DNA of 64,000 bases from Marseilla massiliensis (GTDB lineage Bacteria; Bacteroidota; Bacteroidia; Bacteroidales; Bacteroidaceae), in the NCBI RefSeq assembly GCF_016899955.1, contig NZ_JACJJL010000005.1, positions 1-64,000 of the forward strand, in the 5' to 3' direction. Numbering within the stretch: position 1 is the first letter of the stretch; every line of letters begins with the position of its first letter. The position numbers and the translations under genes were made by a program. Under the pieces are notes generated by a model. It had not been told where the DNA came from. It was given only the letters and a program-made list of their open reading frames with translations, and searched no databases. This document shows positions 9,424 to 18,628 of this stretch, piece after piece.

Positions 9424-11688
9424 TCATTTGAACACTTTCCTGACGCTGTTGCCCTGCTTCAAGACATACAAGCGCCTTGCACCCTGTGTCGGGCTGCCGA
9501 CCGCAGAGTCGGGCATTCGCCGTCCGAGAAGGTCGAAGGCCGTGGCCCCGCCTTCGTCCGACGGCCTTGAAAGCTCGACTATTCCGTCTGGATGACCTTT
9601 CTTTTCAATTCGGTAAATACGCGCATCGCACACAGGCACATTGTAACTGATGCCTTCCTGCGACGGATGCAGGACCTCGCCAGTCCACAGTTCCTTGACC
9701 TCACCAACGTCTGAAGGGTCTACGCCAATGTCGGCAAAGCTAACAATGCCGATGTTTGGCACCAGTATCTGGTAATTGAAAACAGCCAGGTAAACGTATT
9801 GCTCGTTTTCGTACATCATGAGCGATTCCGCCCCGACAGCCGTCGAGGCATTGCCATACACAGGCCGGAACGACTTGCACGTACGTGGAATTGCATTGAT
9901 GTCTTCGTTTGTAAGAAGCTTAAGGGCACGTTCTCTCGACGCCTGATAATAGTTCGGCCGCTCTTTTCCGCTGCCATCGTGCAGCGTTACGTTCGGACTG
10001 AAGTTGTCGCCGGTGAGAAACGCACCAACGATAGCGCCCGACGTAATGCGCGCACGGTTGGCATTCTCGCCTTGGATGCCGCCGGCCTCCTGACGCAATG
10101 CCATGACCATGTGGTCAGGGTCGTTGGCCACGTAAAGCTGATTGACCCACCAGCCGTACGAAGCGTTGTTCATCACATACTTGGTATGGTCGATTGTTCC
10201 CCACGCGTCGCACGAAATGCGCCGCCCGTGGGCATATTGGTATGGGAACACCGGCGATATGCTAAGGTCGATATATATTCCGTCGCCAGCCTGCTTGAGC
10301 AAGAAAGCCATGCCTTCGTTGTATGCCTGCACCCCCGTGTGGCAATCTTTGTTGTACCACGAATCGGCCTCGATAGCGCCGTCCGACATGAAATCGCACT
10401 TAAGATACTCTATGCCCCACTGCTTAAACTTCATCATGTCGCTGACGATGAACTGCTTTGTACCTACATGGGTGGGGTCGAGACAGTATGCCCCGTCAAC
10501 AACCTTAAACCGGCCATGCACTTTCAGGGCAATGTCACGGAAGCGGTACTTGTTGTTTGTGCCCGGCACGTAACTGTTCAAGTCGCCAAACCGACAGAAC
10601 GAACCGTAATAAAGCCCGGGTATCATATTGTTTTGCTTGCAGTAATCAACGAACTGCCGCACTTGGTCTACAGTCAGATTGTCGTTCCACCATGCGTCGA
10701 GGCTCATCACGACCTTGCCTTGCCTGTCGTGGAAACCACGGCTTACGAGATTGTCGCGTATGAAGTCGGCACAGTCGATGACCCCTTGGTATGATATGTC
10801 GGTAGACTGCACTCCCCACGAACTCCAGCCGTAAGGGGCGCCACCGGCCCACTCACGCTTTGGCGCCACCATGGTGCAAGCCTTTCCAAACGCCTCCATG
10901 CCGTCACGCCAGTCGTCAAACCAACCCACGACAAAGCGCGCCGAGCTCACCGTGTCGGCTACTATCGTGCCATGGGGCATCACCCCTTGCTCGCTCAATA
11001 TAGAGTCGTGGGTATGCTCGTCGGTATATCCGGAAATAAGGGCAAAGCCGTTTACCTTGTCATAATCGGAACACTCCACGTGGACGGCGCTCTTCCACAG
11101 GTCGTGGTCTACGGCCCCGGCTACCAGGCCCTCGCGCGTATCGGCATTGTAGATGGCCGTGACGGAATAAGAGTTTGTCTCGCCCAGCAACGGGTTTGAA
11201 CCGTAACGTATGAACCCATCGTTGTCCCATGGGACAAAAAGCACACGGTTTTGCCGTCCGGAAGGCATGAAGCCAGCCGTATCGCAACTCTTCATCGGCA
11301 CGGCATAGTTGCTCTCAACGGTTCCGTTGCCAGTCACTTCCAACGATGTGACGAAGTATGGCAGCCCGTCGTAGAACGCGAATGTCTGAACGAGCTCCGT
11401 TCCCGACGGCATGGTGTAAGTAATCCTGTAGCAGCTGCCCTCACCGAAGCAGTCGTCCACACTGTAGCGCCCGAAGCCAACGGTCGACGCTTCATACGAG
11501 CGCACAGTGTCTGCCCCGACCTTGGCTTCGGCATATACGCCGTCGAAGATGGGGCGCCCGGAATAGCCCACGGACAGCCTCTTGGTAGCCTCGTTGTATT
11601 TTATCGCCCAGTTTCCGCCAGTAAAATCTGCCGCCACGGCGCACGCCACCCAAAGGCAACAGGCTGCTATAGATAAACGTCTTTTCAT
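9424..11688 (-). CDS. Clan GH-D alpha-galactosidase-like enzyme with C-terminal sorting-type tail
   Basis: A 754-residue secreted protein with an N-terminal beta-sandwich and a TIM barrel of the GH27/GH36 (clan GH-D) kind. YGWSSWG opens the barrel, YLKCDF near residue 431 carries the likely nucleophile and ISCDAW near residue 492 the likely acid/base. This fits retaining alpha-galactosidases, but members of the clan also act on other alpha-linked sugars. The last 45 residues (AFDLLGRRM, then LYVLKQGNSVRKVFK) resemble the C-terminal domain of type IX secretion cargo. Its start overlaps the stop of the preceding paralogue by four bases (ATGA), so the two are translationally coupled. Confidence 0.78.
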   Translation of the reverse strand: MKRRLSIAACCLWVACAVAADFTGGNWAIKYNEATKRLSVGYSGRPIFDGVYAEAKVGADTVRSYEASTVGFGRYSVDDCFGEGSCYRITYTMPSGTELVQTFAFYDGLPYFVTSLEVTGNGTVESNYAVPMKSCDTAGFMPSGRQNRVLFVPWDNDGFIRYGSNPLLGETNSYSVTAIYNADTREGLVAGAVDHDLWKSAVHVECSDYDKVNGFALISGYTDEHTHDSILSEQGVMPHGTIVADTVSSARFVVGWFDDWRDGMEAFGKACTMVAPKREWAGGAPYGWSSWGVQSTDISYQGVIDCADFIRDNLVSRGFHDRQGKVVMSLDAWWNDNLTVDQVRQFVDYCKQNNMIPGLYYGSFCRFGDLNSYVPGTNNKYRFRDIALKVHGRFKVVDGAYCLDPTHVGTKQFIVSDMMKFKQWGIEYLKCDFMSDGAIEADSWYNKDCHTGVQAYNEGMAFLLKQAGDGIYIDLSISPVFPYQYAHGRRISCDAWGTIDHTKYVMNNASYGWWVNQLYVANDPDHMVMALRQEAGGIQGENANRARITSGAIVGAFLTGDNFSPNVTLHDGSGKERPNYYQASRERALKLLTNEDINAIPRTCKSFRPVYGNASTAVGAESLMMYENEQYVYLAVFNYQILVPNIGIVSFADIGVDPSDVGEVKELWTGEVLHPSQEGISYNVPVCDARIYRIEKKGHPDGIVELSRPSDEGGATAFDLLGRRMPDSAVGSPTQGARRLYVLKQGNSVRKVFK

Positions 11689-13649
11689 ATTTTCTTGAAT
11701 CTAAACACTTTAACATCCTTTCCAGGCACCTCAACCACATCGTCGATGCCAACCTTGGCGTGGCTCCACAGTTCCTCGACGTCATAACCGGCGCCACGGT
11801 CGAGCTGCATCAGGCCGCGGTCGAAGCGGTACACCCGCTTGTCGTCGCCGTAATTGAACACGGCAAGATAAACATCGCCGTTGTCCTCATGTCTCACAAA
11901 CACACTTTCCGACTGCTCGTTGTCGCCCACCAGCGGCCTGAAAGAACGCCCTGTAGCCATACGGTTGATGTCGGCGTTGGTAAGCAGCCGGCGCGCACGC
12001 GATATGGCCATGCTGTCGGCCGAGAAGTCGTCGCCCATAATAAACAGGCCCGTGATGGCGCTCGATGTGATGCGGGCACGGTTCTCGCCCTCGGTGGCAT
12101 CGCGCAGCACCACATGGTCGGCGTCGTTATACTGATAAACGCGGTCAATCCACCAACCGTACGAAAGGGCGTTCATCGTATACTCAGTGTCCTTTATCTT
12201 GTTCCATGCATCGCAGGCTATGCGGCGGCTTTGGGCATACTGCGCGGGGAATATCGGCGAGATGCTCAGGTTGAGATACATGTCTGAGAAAATGCTGTCG
12301 AGCAGATGCATGCCGTAGTTGTAGGCTTCCGTGCCGGTGGTTATGCTCCGGTCGTACCACCTGTCGGCCTCCATGCGCCCGTGGGTCATGAAGTCCATCT
12401 TGACATATTCATACCCGCACCTCTTGAACAGTTCGTGAGTCTGCTCCATCATGGCGCGGACGGCGGGGTGAGTGGGGTCGATGGCGTAGGCCCCGTCGAG
12501 CTCCTGGGGCTGTCCGTTGGCATAGATGTACAGGTCTTTATACTTATACTGCCCCACCCCCGGCACCAGGCCCTCGGGGTTCTTGCCCCAGTCTGTGAAC
12601 GGAGTCCAATAGATGCACGGCACCTGGTTGTTGCGCCTGCAACGGTCGGCGAAGTCTTTCAGTTCCTCTTCAGAGAAACTGTTCCATCCTGAGTCGAGCC
12701 CTATGTACAGCACACCGTCGGCGTTTGTGAACGAACGGTTCTGCAGTTCCTCGGCAAAGAAGTCGGATATGCGCGACGAGTTGGCGTGATTCACCTTGAA
12801 GGCCAGGGCGCCCCACGAGTTCCATCCCACAGGCATCGACTTGTCCCACTTGCGCGGGTGAGCCACAACGGCATTGGCCGAGGCAAACCGCTCCATGCCC
12901 TCGCGCCAATCGCTGTATACACCTATCATCATGCGCGCCGACGTTACAGAGCGCCCGCTCAACATGCCGTGTGGCAGCCGGTCGCGCGTCAGTGCGTCGG
13001 CCACGCCGCTGTAGGCCCTCAACGTCTTAGCGCTGTTGGTCATGTCTACTGCATTTTTCCACCGGTCATGGTCGATGGCGCCTATCACTATGCCCCTGCG
13101 GCTGCCGGCGTCATAGATGGATGTCACCTCATACGAGCGCATGGTGTCTGCCGAGAGCGGCCGTGAGGCGAAGCGTATCCAGGCATCGTTGTCGAAGGGG
13201 ATGAAGAGCATGCGCCTGCCTTCGCCGCATATCAGCGAGTCGGTGCGCTCCATCACCACCGGAGCCATGTAGTTGGTGCTTACCCCACTGTCGGAAGCCA
13301 CGCTGATGTCGGTGAGCAAATAGTCGTAATAAAGATAGAAAGTCTGCGTCAGCACGGGCAAAGCGGGGTCGGTGTAGGTTATCGTCCACTTCTTGCCTTT
13401 GCCAAAACCGTCTTTTATCCGCTCTTCTTTGAAAGAGTGCTTGCCGTAGGCCTGGGTGTTGACCAGGCGGTCGCCCAGTTTGTACTCTGCCGTCATTCCA
13501 CGCACCACCCAAGTGTTGCCATGGCGGATGTCGACGCCTTTGTCGAAGGCGAGCTTCCAGTCTTCTTCTGTCACATTGGCTCCCCTGCCACAGCCTGCCA
13601 AGGCCATGGACGCCAACAGCGCAATCGTTGATATTCTTATCACATTCAT
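11685..13649 (-). CDS. Clan GH-D alpha-galactosidase-like lipoprotein
   Basis: A 654-residue paralogue of the next gene, with the same architecture: N-terminal beta-sandwich, TIM barrel starting at VGWNSWG, likely nucleophile in YVKMDF near residue 415 and likely acid/base in IACDAW near residue 478, then a short C-terminal beta domain. Unlike its neighbour it has a lipobox (ALAGC, Cys 20) and no sorting tail, so it should be lipid-anchored. It is the first gene of the five-gene operon running down to GH92; the -7 element TAACTTTG sits 32-39 bases upstream of its start. Confidence 0.78.
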   Translation of the reverse strand: MNVIRISTIALLASMALAGCGRGANVTEEDWKLAFDKGVDIRHGNTWVVRGMTAEYKLGDRLVNTQAYGKHSFKEERIKDGFGKGKKWTITYTDPALPVLTQTFYLYYDYLLTDISVASDSGVSTNYMAPVVMERTDSLICGEGRRMLFIPFDNDAWIRFASRPLSADTMRSYEVTSIYDAGSRRGIVIGAIDHDRWKNAVDMTNSAKTLRAYSGVADALTRDRLPHGMLSGRSVTSARMMIGVYSDWREGMERFASANAVVAHPRKWDKSMPVGWNSWGALAFKVNHANSSRISDFFAEELQNRSFTNADGVLYIGLDSGWNSFSEEELKDFADRCRRNNQVPCIYWTPFTDWGKNPEGLVPGVGQYKYKDLYIYANGQPQELDGAYAIDPTHPAVRAMMEQTHELFKRCGYEYVKMDFMTHGRMEADRWYDRSITTGTEAYNYGMHLLDSIFSDMYLNLSISPIFPAQYAQSRRIACDAWNKIKDTEYTMNALSYGWWIDRVYQYNDADHVVLRDATEGENRARITSSAITGLFIMGDDFSADSMAISRARRLLTNADINRMATGRSFRPLVGDNEQSESVFVRHEDNGDVYLAVFNYGDDKRVYRFDRGLMQLDRGAGYDVEELWSHAKVGIDDVVEVPGKDVKVFRFKKI

Positions 13650-13680
13650 TCTGAAATAGATGTTTTAGTGGTTTTGCACA

Positions 13681-13688
13681 CAAAGTTA
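13681..13688 (-). promoter_or_regulatory. -7 element of the GH-D/GH3/esterase/GH92 operon
   Basis: On the minus strand this reads TAACTTTG, a perfect TAnnTTTG match, giving a leader of about 28 bases. A TTG occurs at 13705-13703 but the spacing is shorter than usual. Confidence 0.6.
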
Positions 13689-13796
13689 AGAAAAACGCCA
13701 TGCAATCACGGTGAACATACGTACCATTATATATAAACTTTGTCGAAATAAAACCCCATTTTTACGTATTTTGCACTACTTGAAACAAATGCCACC

Positions 13797-13827
13797 GGCT
13801 GCAGCGGCCGCCGTGGCCGCTGCAGCC
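13797..13827. terminator. GC-rich hairpin between the regulator gene and the GH-D operon
   Basis: A perfect 13-bp stem: GGCTGCAGCGGCC (13797-13809) with 13815-13827, loop of 5 bases. It lies downstream of the regulator gene and upstream of the next promoter on the same strand. On the minus strand it is followed by GGTGGCATTTGTTTC, a weak U-rich stretch. A terminator for the regulator transcript is the simplest reading. Confidence 0.45.
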
Positions 13828-13898
13828 CACGCGCCCACTGCCTGCCGTAACGGTTGCCCGCGGCGCACACAGCGAAAAGGCCTGGGACAGAGCGGTTT

Positions 13899-13986
13899 TC
13901 AAAACGGCCGACATCGCAATGCGAAACGGCCCGTTTTGTGATGCGAAACGGCCCGTCCGGCCTTGCCGTCCGGGCCGTTCTGCTTT
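13899..13986. repeat. 22-bp unit intergenic repeat, copy 2 (four units)
   Basis: Units start at 13899, 13921, 13943 and 13965, exactly 22 bases apart. Units 2 and 3 are identical over their first 14 bases (GCGAAACGGCCCGT). Unit 4 keeps the right half, GGGCCGTTCTG. The core AAACGGCCCGTTTT is a near-perfect palindrome. Confidence 0.8.
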
Positions 13987-14227
13987 CCTGACAAACCACG
14001 GTGCCCATACGGTTGCCACGCGCCGCCACAGCCAGGCCGCGGCCATGTGGGGCCAGGGGGCACTTTTGCCATAAATGGGGCGACGGCCAGACACTACGGC
14101 CAGACGCAAAGCGGCAGCGCGCAACCCTCACAACTCATGGCGTCGGGTATGCCGCTGCCGCCCTGCAGGCCGTGGCCGGGACACGCCCGAGCCCCGTAAA
14201 CGACAGGGCCCGGCGTAAGCAGTAACG

Positions 14228-17200
14228 TCAGTCTTTCTTTTGTGCAAACTCTTTGGGAGTCATGCCAAACTGCTTCTGGAACAACTTGATGAAATACGAC
14301 GGCGAGTTGATGCCCACCATCTCGCACACTTCGTTGGCCCTGTATCCTTTCTCGCGGATAAGCTCGGCAGCTTTCTTCAGGCGTATGAGCCTGATGAAGT
14401 CTATCGGTGTCATGTCGCTCACCTCCTTGATTTTCCTGTGCAGCGAGCTGCGGCTGATGCACATTTCCGACGCCAGCTGCTCGACATTAAACTCAGGCGA
14501 GCGTATGTTCTTCGTTATTAGCTCCGTTATCCTGCTAATAAACTGCTCATCTACCTTGCTTATACCCGACGACTGCACCGGCAAGTATGGCTTCTTGACA
14601 AAGCTCTCGCGCTCGCGCTTGCGGTTGAGCAGCAGCGTCTCGACCTGCGTGAGCAGGTGAACAAACGAGAAAGGCTTTTCGATGTAAGCGTCGGCACCGG
14701 CCCGCAAGCCATCCAGGCGGTTGTCGAGCGTCTGCTTGGCGGTGAGCATCACCACCGGGATGTGGCTCGTCTCGATGTCTTCCTTGAGCCTGCGGCACAT
14801 CTCAAGCCCGTCCATCTCGGGCATCATCACGTCGCTCACAACCAGGTCTACGTGCTCGCGGTGGGCCTTGGCCAAGCCCTGCACTCCGTTCTTTGCCGTC
14901 AACACGCTGTAATGGGGCGCCAAACCGTCGGCTATCATCCCCATCACCTCTTCGTTGTCTTCAACAACCAGTATGGTATAACCCTTGGTGCTGCCAGGCG
15001 ACACATGCGTCTCTTCGGCGTAGTTCTCCAGCGACGGGTCGGCAGACATCTGCGGCTGCGGGGCCTCGCCGTCGATGTCTATCACGTGGTCTTGCCTTAG
15101 CGGCAGTACCAGCACAAACTCGTTATACTCCGACGCGGTGTCGAGCTCGAGCGTGCCGTTGTGCATCTCGGCCAGCGAGCGTGCCATAGGCAGGCCCAGG
15201 CCCGAGCCCGACTGGGTGTGGGTGGTGTCAAGTTGTGTGAATGGCTTGAATATCTCACCGGCCTTTTCGGCAGGAATCTTCTGCCCGTCGTTGACCACAC
15301 GCACCGTCAGCCTGTCGCCGCTGGCAGCGACGGTTACCTGGATAAACGTCTCCGAGTATTTCCTGGCGTTGTTGAGCAGGTTGCTCATTATCTTGGTCAC
15401 GGCCTCGCGGTCGGCCTGCAGCACTATCCCGTCGTCCTTGATGTCAAGGCTTATGGTCTTGTGCATGCGGTTTATGGTAGGCTCGAAGCGCTCTACAATG
15501 CCCGTCACCAGCTCGCCCAGGTTGATGTTGGTGAAGTTTGGCGTTATGCCGTTAGAGTTTACCTTGCGGAAGTCGAGCAACTGGTTGATCAGGTTAAGCA
15601 GCCTCTTTGTGTTCTTCTCTATCGCCCCGATGTTCTTCTGCACCACCGGGTTGGCCACATGCTGCTCTGCAATGTTCTCAACCGAGCCATTGATGAGCGT
15701 GAGCGGTGTCCTGATTTCGTGCGTAATGTTGGTAAAGAAGTTGATTTTCGACTGAAGCAGCTCCTTCTCTTTCTCCTCGACGAAACGCGCCGTGCGCTCT
15801 TTCTCCTTGGCCTTCTGCCTGTTCTGCATAAACCTGTAGACCAGCAGCGCCGCCACCACGGCCATAATGAAGTAAACTATCTTCATCGGCAGCGACGAAT
15901 ACCACGGATGGGCCACGTCTACCACAAGCTCTGTGACAGGCCCTCCGCCGACCATGCGCACCCTGAACGTGTATTTTCCGGGCGACAGGCGCGAGAACCC
16001 AATGTCCGACTTGTCGTGAACAGGTATCCAATCCTTGTCGATGCCGCTCAGCTGATATTCGTAGTTGGTGCTCTCGACGCCCGAATAGTTGAGAGACGAC
16101 ACGCTTAGCTGTATGTTTGAAAAGTCGTATGGCAGGTGTATCTCGCCCGCCTCGATGATATTTACGCGCAATACTCCGCCCTGTTCCGGGAAGACATCCT
16201 TGCCGTCAACCCTGAGGTTGGTTATCAGCACGCGGTCAAGGCTGTCCTTGCCGGCCAGCTGCGGATTGAAGGCAATGAGCCCGTTGGTGCCTCCGACATA
16301 GAATGTGCCGTCGTGTCCAGCCACTGCCGACTTATAGTTATACTGGTTTCCGGGCAGCCCGTTGTTGTTGTAGTACACCGTTATGCGCCCTGTGCGCGGG
16401 TCACGACACACCAGCCCGTTGTTTGTGCCGAACCAAATACGATGCAAAGAGTCCTCGAGCACCTTGTAGGTCACGTCGTCTGGCAACCCGTCGTCCTTGC
16501 CGATGGTAGTGAACGCGCCTTTCGCGGGGTCGTACGACACAAGCCCGCCACGGTCGGTTCCAAACCACAGGCAGCCACTATGGTCGATAGATATGCTCGA
16601 AACGTCGTTCGACTTTATTTCGCCCGTCTTCACCTGGAATTGCTTCTGCCGCCACGACTTGGCTTCGAGCCTGAAAATGCCACTGCCAATGGTTGCCACC
16701 CATATATTGCCGAACCTGTCTTGCGATATGTCTTGCACAAAAATGTCGGGCAACACGGTCACTTTGTTGAAGCGCATACCGGCACTCTTGATGTAAAGGC
16801 CGGCTCCGGTGCCCAGCCACACGTTGCCCTCGCGGTCTTTGAACAAAGCGTACACGGAGCCTTCGCTATGCAAACCGAGGTCTTTCGGCGAGTAGTGCAT
16901 GATGTCGTGTGTGCTCACGCTGATTATGTCAAGGCCATTCTTAAACAGTCCCGACCACACCATGTCGCCGTCGACCATAAGCGCCAGGCGGTTGGTGCCA
17001 CCCTTGTAATGAGGCGTGTTAAGCGTAAGGAAATCCTGGGTGGCAGGCCTGAATATGTTGATTTTGCCCTCTTCGGTGGCAATCCATATATGCCCGTTGG
17101 CGTCGCATTGCATTTCGCGGATATGCTTGTTGCTCAAAGAGTTGGCCCGAGCCAGCGGCACGTAACTGTAGAAGTGCAGCCCCGCCCGCGGCATATAGTC

Positions 17201-18205
17201 GACACCGCTCTGCATGGTGCCTATCCACAGACCGCCATCACGGTCGCGGTAAAGTTCGCATATCATGTTGTCAGACAGACAGTTGGGCGACAGGCCGTTC
17301 TCATGTATGCGCTGCTCCGTACGTTTCTTTTCGTTCACGATATAAAGTCCGTCCTGAGTAGCGACGAAAATGTTGTCTCCATCAACGTTGAGTGCCCTGA
17401 TTATCTTGTAGTGAACGTTCGGGGCGTCGACCACAGCCATCTCTTTTGTCTTGGGATTAAACTTTTTCAACTGCCCCATGTGCTCACCCAACAGCATCCA
17501 CTCGCCATAGTTCACCATCGTATATATGTGCTGTCCGGCCAGGCTTCCCAACACTCTGCGCACGTGGCCCGTATGTTCGTCGAGCAGGAAGACGCCCTGC
17601 CCGGCTGTGCCAATCCACACCTCGCCGTCCGGACGCAGGCAGAAGCACTGCGGGTTATACGATCCGTCGTCGGAGGAACCGCGGGTGGTGTAACGCCTCA
17701 ACGTCTCCGTCGACGGGTCATAACGGAACACCCCCTCATCCGGCGAGGCTATCCAGATGCGCCCTTCCCTATCGGCCTCTATCTGGGCAATCCAGTTTCT
17801 CACCTGCTTACCGTCTTGGGAGACGACGTCCAACGACGAAAACGTCTCGCTTGTGAAGTCAAACAGGAACACACCCTTGTCTGTTCCTACCCACAGGCGC
17901 CTGCGGTCGTCTTCAAACAAAGCCGACACGTTGTGGTTGCCGCGCCCGGTCTTCAAGTCGTCAACATCGTAATGGCGCAGCGAACGGCCGTCATATCGGT
18001 TGAGACCGTTCTTTGTTCCAAGCCATATCAGCCCCCAATGGTCTTGCACAATGGCTTTAACACTGTTTTCCGACAGCCCGTCGCGACTGTCCAAATGAGT
18101 GAAATAATATAATAGATTAGCGTCTATTGCAGCCACTTCCGTACGCTGGAATAAAAGCATCGACAATGCCCAAACAAGGCAAAACGCCGTTCTGAATCTC
18201 TTCAT
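14228..18205 (-). CDS. Hybrid two-component system regulator of the PUL
   Basis: A 1325-residue one-protein sensor-regulator (HTCS) typical of Bacteroidota PUL control. In order: signal peptide, about 14 periplasmic reg_prop beta-propeller repeats (for example DHWGLIWLGTKNGLNRYD and RIWFGTNNGL), a Y_Y_Y domain ending near residue 770, one membrane helix (about 775-798), HisKA with the phospho-accepting histidine in FFTNITHEIRTPL near residue 828, an ATPase domain with SGSGLGLPMARSL, a receiver domain with the aspartate in VVSDVMMPEMDG near residue 1124, and an AraC-type DNA-binding domain ending in GMTPKEFAQ. It should sense a glycan fragment in the periplasm and activate the flanking genes. 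It sits between the two minus-strand enzyme clusters. Confidence 0.96.
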   Translation of the reverse strand: MKRFRTAFCLVWALSMLLFQRTEVAAIDANLLYYFTHLDSRDGLSENSVKAIVQDHWGLIWLGTKNGLNRYDGRSLRHYDVDDLKTGRGNHNVSALFEDDRRRLWVGTDKGVFLFDFTSETFSSLDVVSQDGKQVRNWIAQIEADREGRIWIASPDEGVFRYDPSTETLRRYTTRGSSDDGSYNPQCFCLRPDGEVWIGTAGQGVFLLDEHTGHVRRVLGSLAGQHIYTMVNYGEWMLLGEHMGQLKKFNPKTKEMAVVDAPNVHYKIIRALNVDGDNIFVATQDGLYIVNEKKRTEQRIHENGLSPNCLSDNMICELYRDRDGGLWIGTMQSGVDYMPRAGLHFYSYVPLARANSLSNKHIREMQCDANGHIWIATEEGKINIFRPATQDFLTLNTPHYKGGTNRLALMVDGDMVWSGLFKNGLDIISVSTHDIMHYSPKDLGLHSEGSVYALFKDREGNVWLGTGAGLYIKSAGMRFNKVTVLPDIFVQDISQDRFGNIWVATIGSGIFRLEAKSWRQKQFQVKTGEIKSNDVSSISIDHSGCLWFGTDRGGLVSYDPAKGAFTTIGKDDGLPDDVTYKVLEDSLHRIWFGTNNGLVCRDPRTGRITVYYNNNGLPGNQYNYKSAVAGHDGTFYVGGTNGLIAFNPQLAGKDSLDRVLITNLRVDGKDVFPEQGGVLRVNIIEAGEIHLPYDFSNIQLSVSSLNYSGVESTNYEYQLSGIDKDWIPVHDKSDIGFSRLSPGKYTFRVRMVGGGPVTELVVDVAHPWYSSLPMKIVYFIMAVVAALLVYRFMQNRQKAKEKERTARFVEEKEKELLQSKINFFTNITHEIRTPLTLINGSVENIAEQHVANPVVQKNIGAIEKNTKRLLNLINQLLDFRKVNSNGITPNFTNINLGELVTGIVERFEPTINRMHKTISLDIKDDGIVLQADREAVTKIMSNLLNNARKYSETFIQVTVAASGDRLTVRVVNDGQKIPAEKAGEIFKPFTQLDTTHTQSGSGLGLPMARSLAEMHNGTLELDTASEYNEFVLVLPLRQDHVIDIDGEAPQPQMSADPSLENYAEETHVSPGSTKGYTILVVEDNEEVMGMIADGLAPHYSVLTAKNGVQGLAKAHREHVDLVVSDVMMPEMDGLEMCRRLKEDIETSHIPVVMLTAKQTLDNRLDGLRAGADAYIEKPFSFVHLLTQVETLLLNRKRERESFVKKPYLPVQSSGISKVDEQFISRITELITKNIRSPEFNVEQLASEMCISRSSLHRKIKEVSDMTPIDFIRLIRLKKAAELIREKGYRANEVCEMVGINSPSYFIKLFQKQFGMTPKEFAQKKD

Positions 18206-18233
18206 TTCTATCGGTAGATAATTATTGGTGGCG

Positions 18234-18266
18234 TAAAGGTACTAAAAAAATATTGAATTTGACAAA
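18234..18266 (-). promoter_or_regulatory. Promoter of the hybrid regulator gene
   Basis: Minus strand: TTTTG around 18266-18263 and TACCTTTA at 18241-18234, about 21 bases apart. The -7 box differs from TAnnTTTG in its last base only. Leader about 25 bases. Confidence 0.5.
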
Positions 18267-18556
18267 ATATAGACATTATTTTCATCTGCAACGGCTGCAG
18301 CCATGCAAACTCATGCCAACAGCAATTAGCATTAAAACAAACCGTTCAAGACATTATTTTGATAATCCGAACCCCAACAGACAACTTCAATCACTTGCAT
18401 CTATCTATGTTTTACAACTCCAGGCAGGTGCATCCCAATGAAACTTTTCATTACATTTGCAATCCATCGAGGCAACGCCGTGAGCCCGACGTACGCCATC
18501 TGTGCAGGAGCTACCAATGCCACGCCTCGGCACCGGGTGGCCAACAGCACAAACAA

Positions 18557-18600
18557 GAAACCGTTTCTGCAAATGGAAAACCACCTGCAGAAACAGTTTC
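18557..18600 (-). terminator. Hairpin terminator after the GH92 gene
   Basis: Two 20-base arms (18600-18581 and 18576-18557 on the minus strand) around a TTTT loop. In minus-strand RNA all 20 positions pair, three of them as G-U; on the plus strand the same three are mismatches, so the structure is specific for minus-strand transcripts. It starts 28 bases after the GH92 stop and is followed by TTGTTTGTG. Confidence 0.7.
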
Positions 18601-18628
18601 CATTGCCTTGCCACAACATGAAACCACA

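Larger units (their letters stand above)
13689..14227. other. Intergenic region without a gene
   Basis: About 540 bases between the regulator stop and the GH-D operon promoter. It contains the 22-bp repeat copy 2 and a GC-rich hairpin; nothing else recognisable was found and no frame looks coding. Confidence 0.6.
18206..18628. other. Intergenic region without a gene
   Basis: Between the regulator start and the stop of the frameshifted GH92 gene. It holds the regulator promoter at its left end and a 20-bp hairpin near its right end; the rest is AT-rich and shows no coding frame. Confidence 0.55.

Noticed and set aside
11685..11688. Overlap of the two GH-D genes as a sign of a frameshifted single gene
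   Set aside because: Each gene is a full copy of the same domains with its own secretion signal; the ATGA overlap is ordinary translational coupling.
16136..18112. A 658-codon open frame antisense to the hybrid regulator
   Set aside because: It mirrors the codon structure of the regulator gene in a GC-rich genome and has no recognisable domain; the regulator on the other strand is complete with every expected domain.
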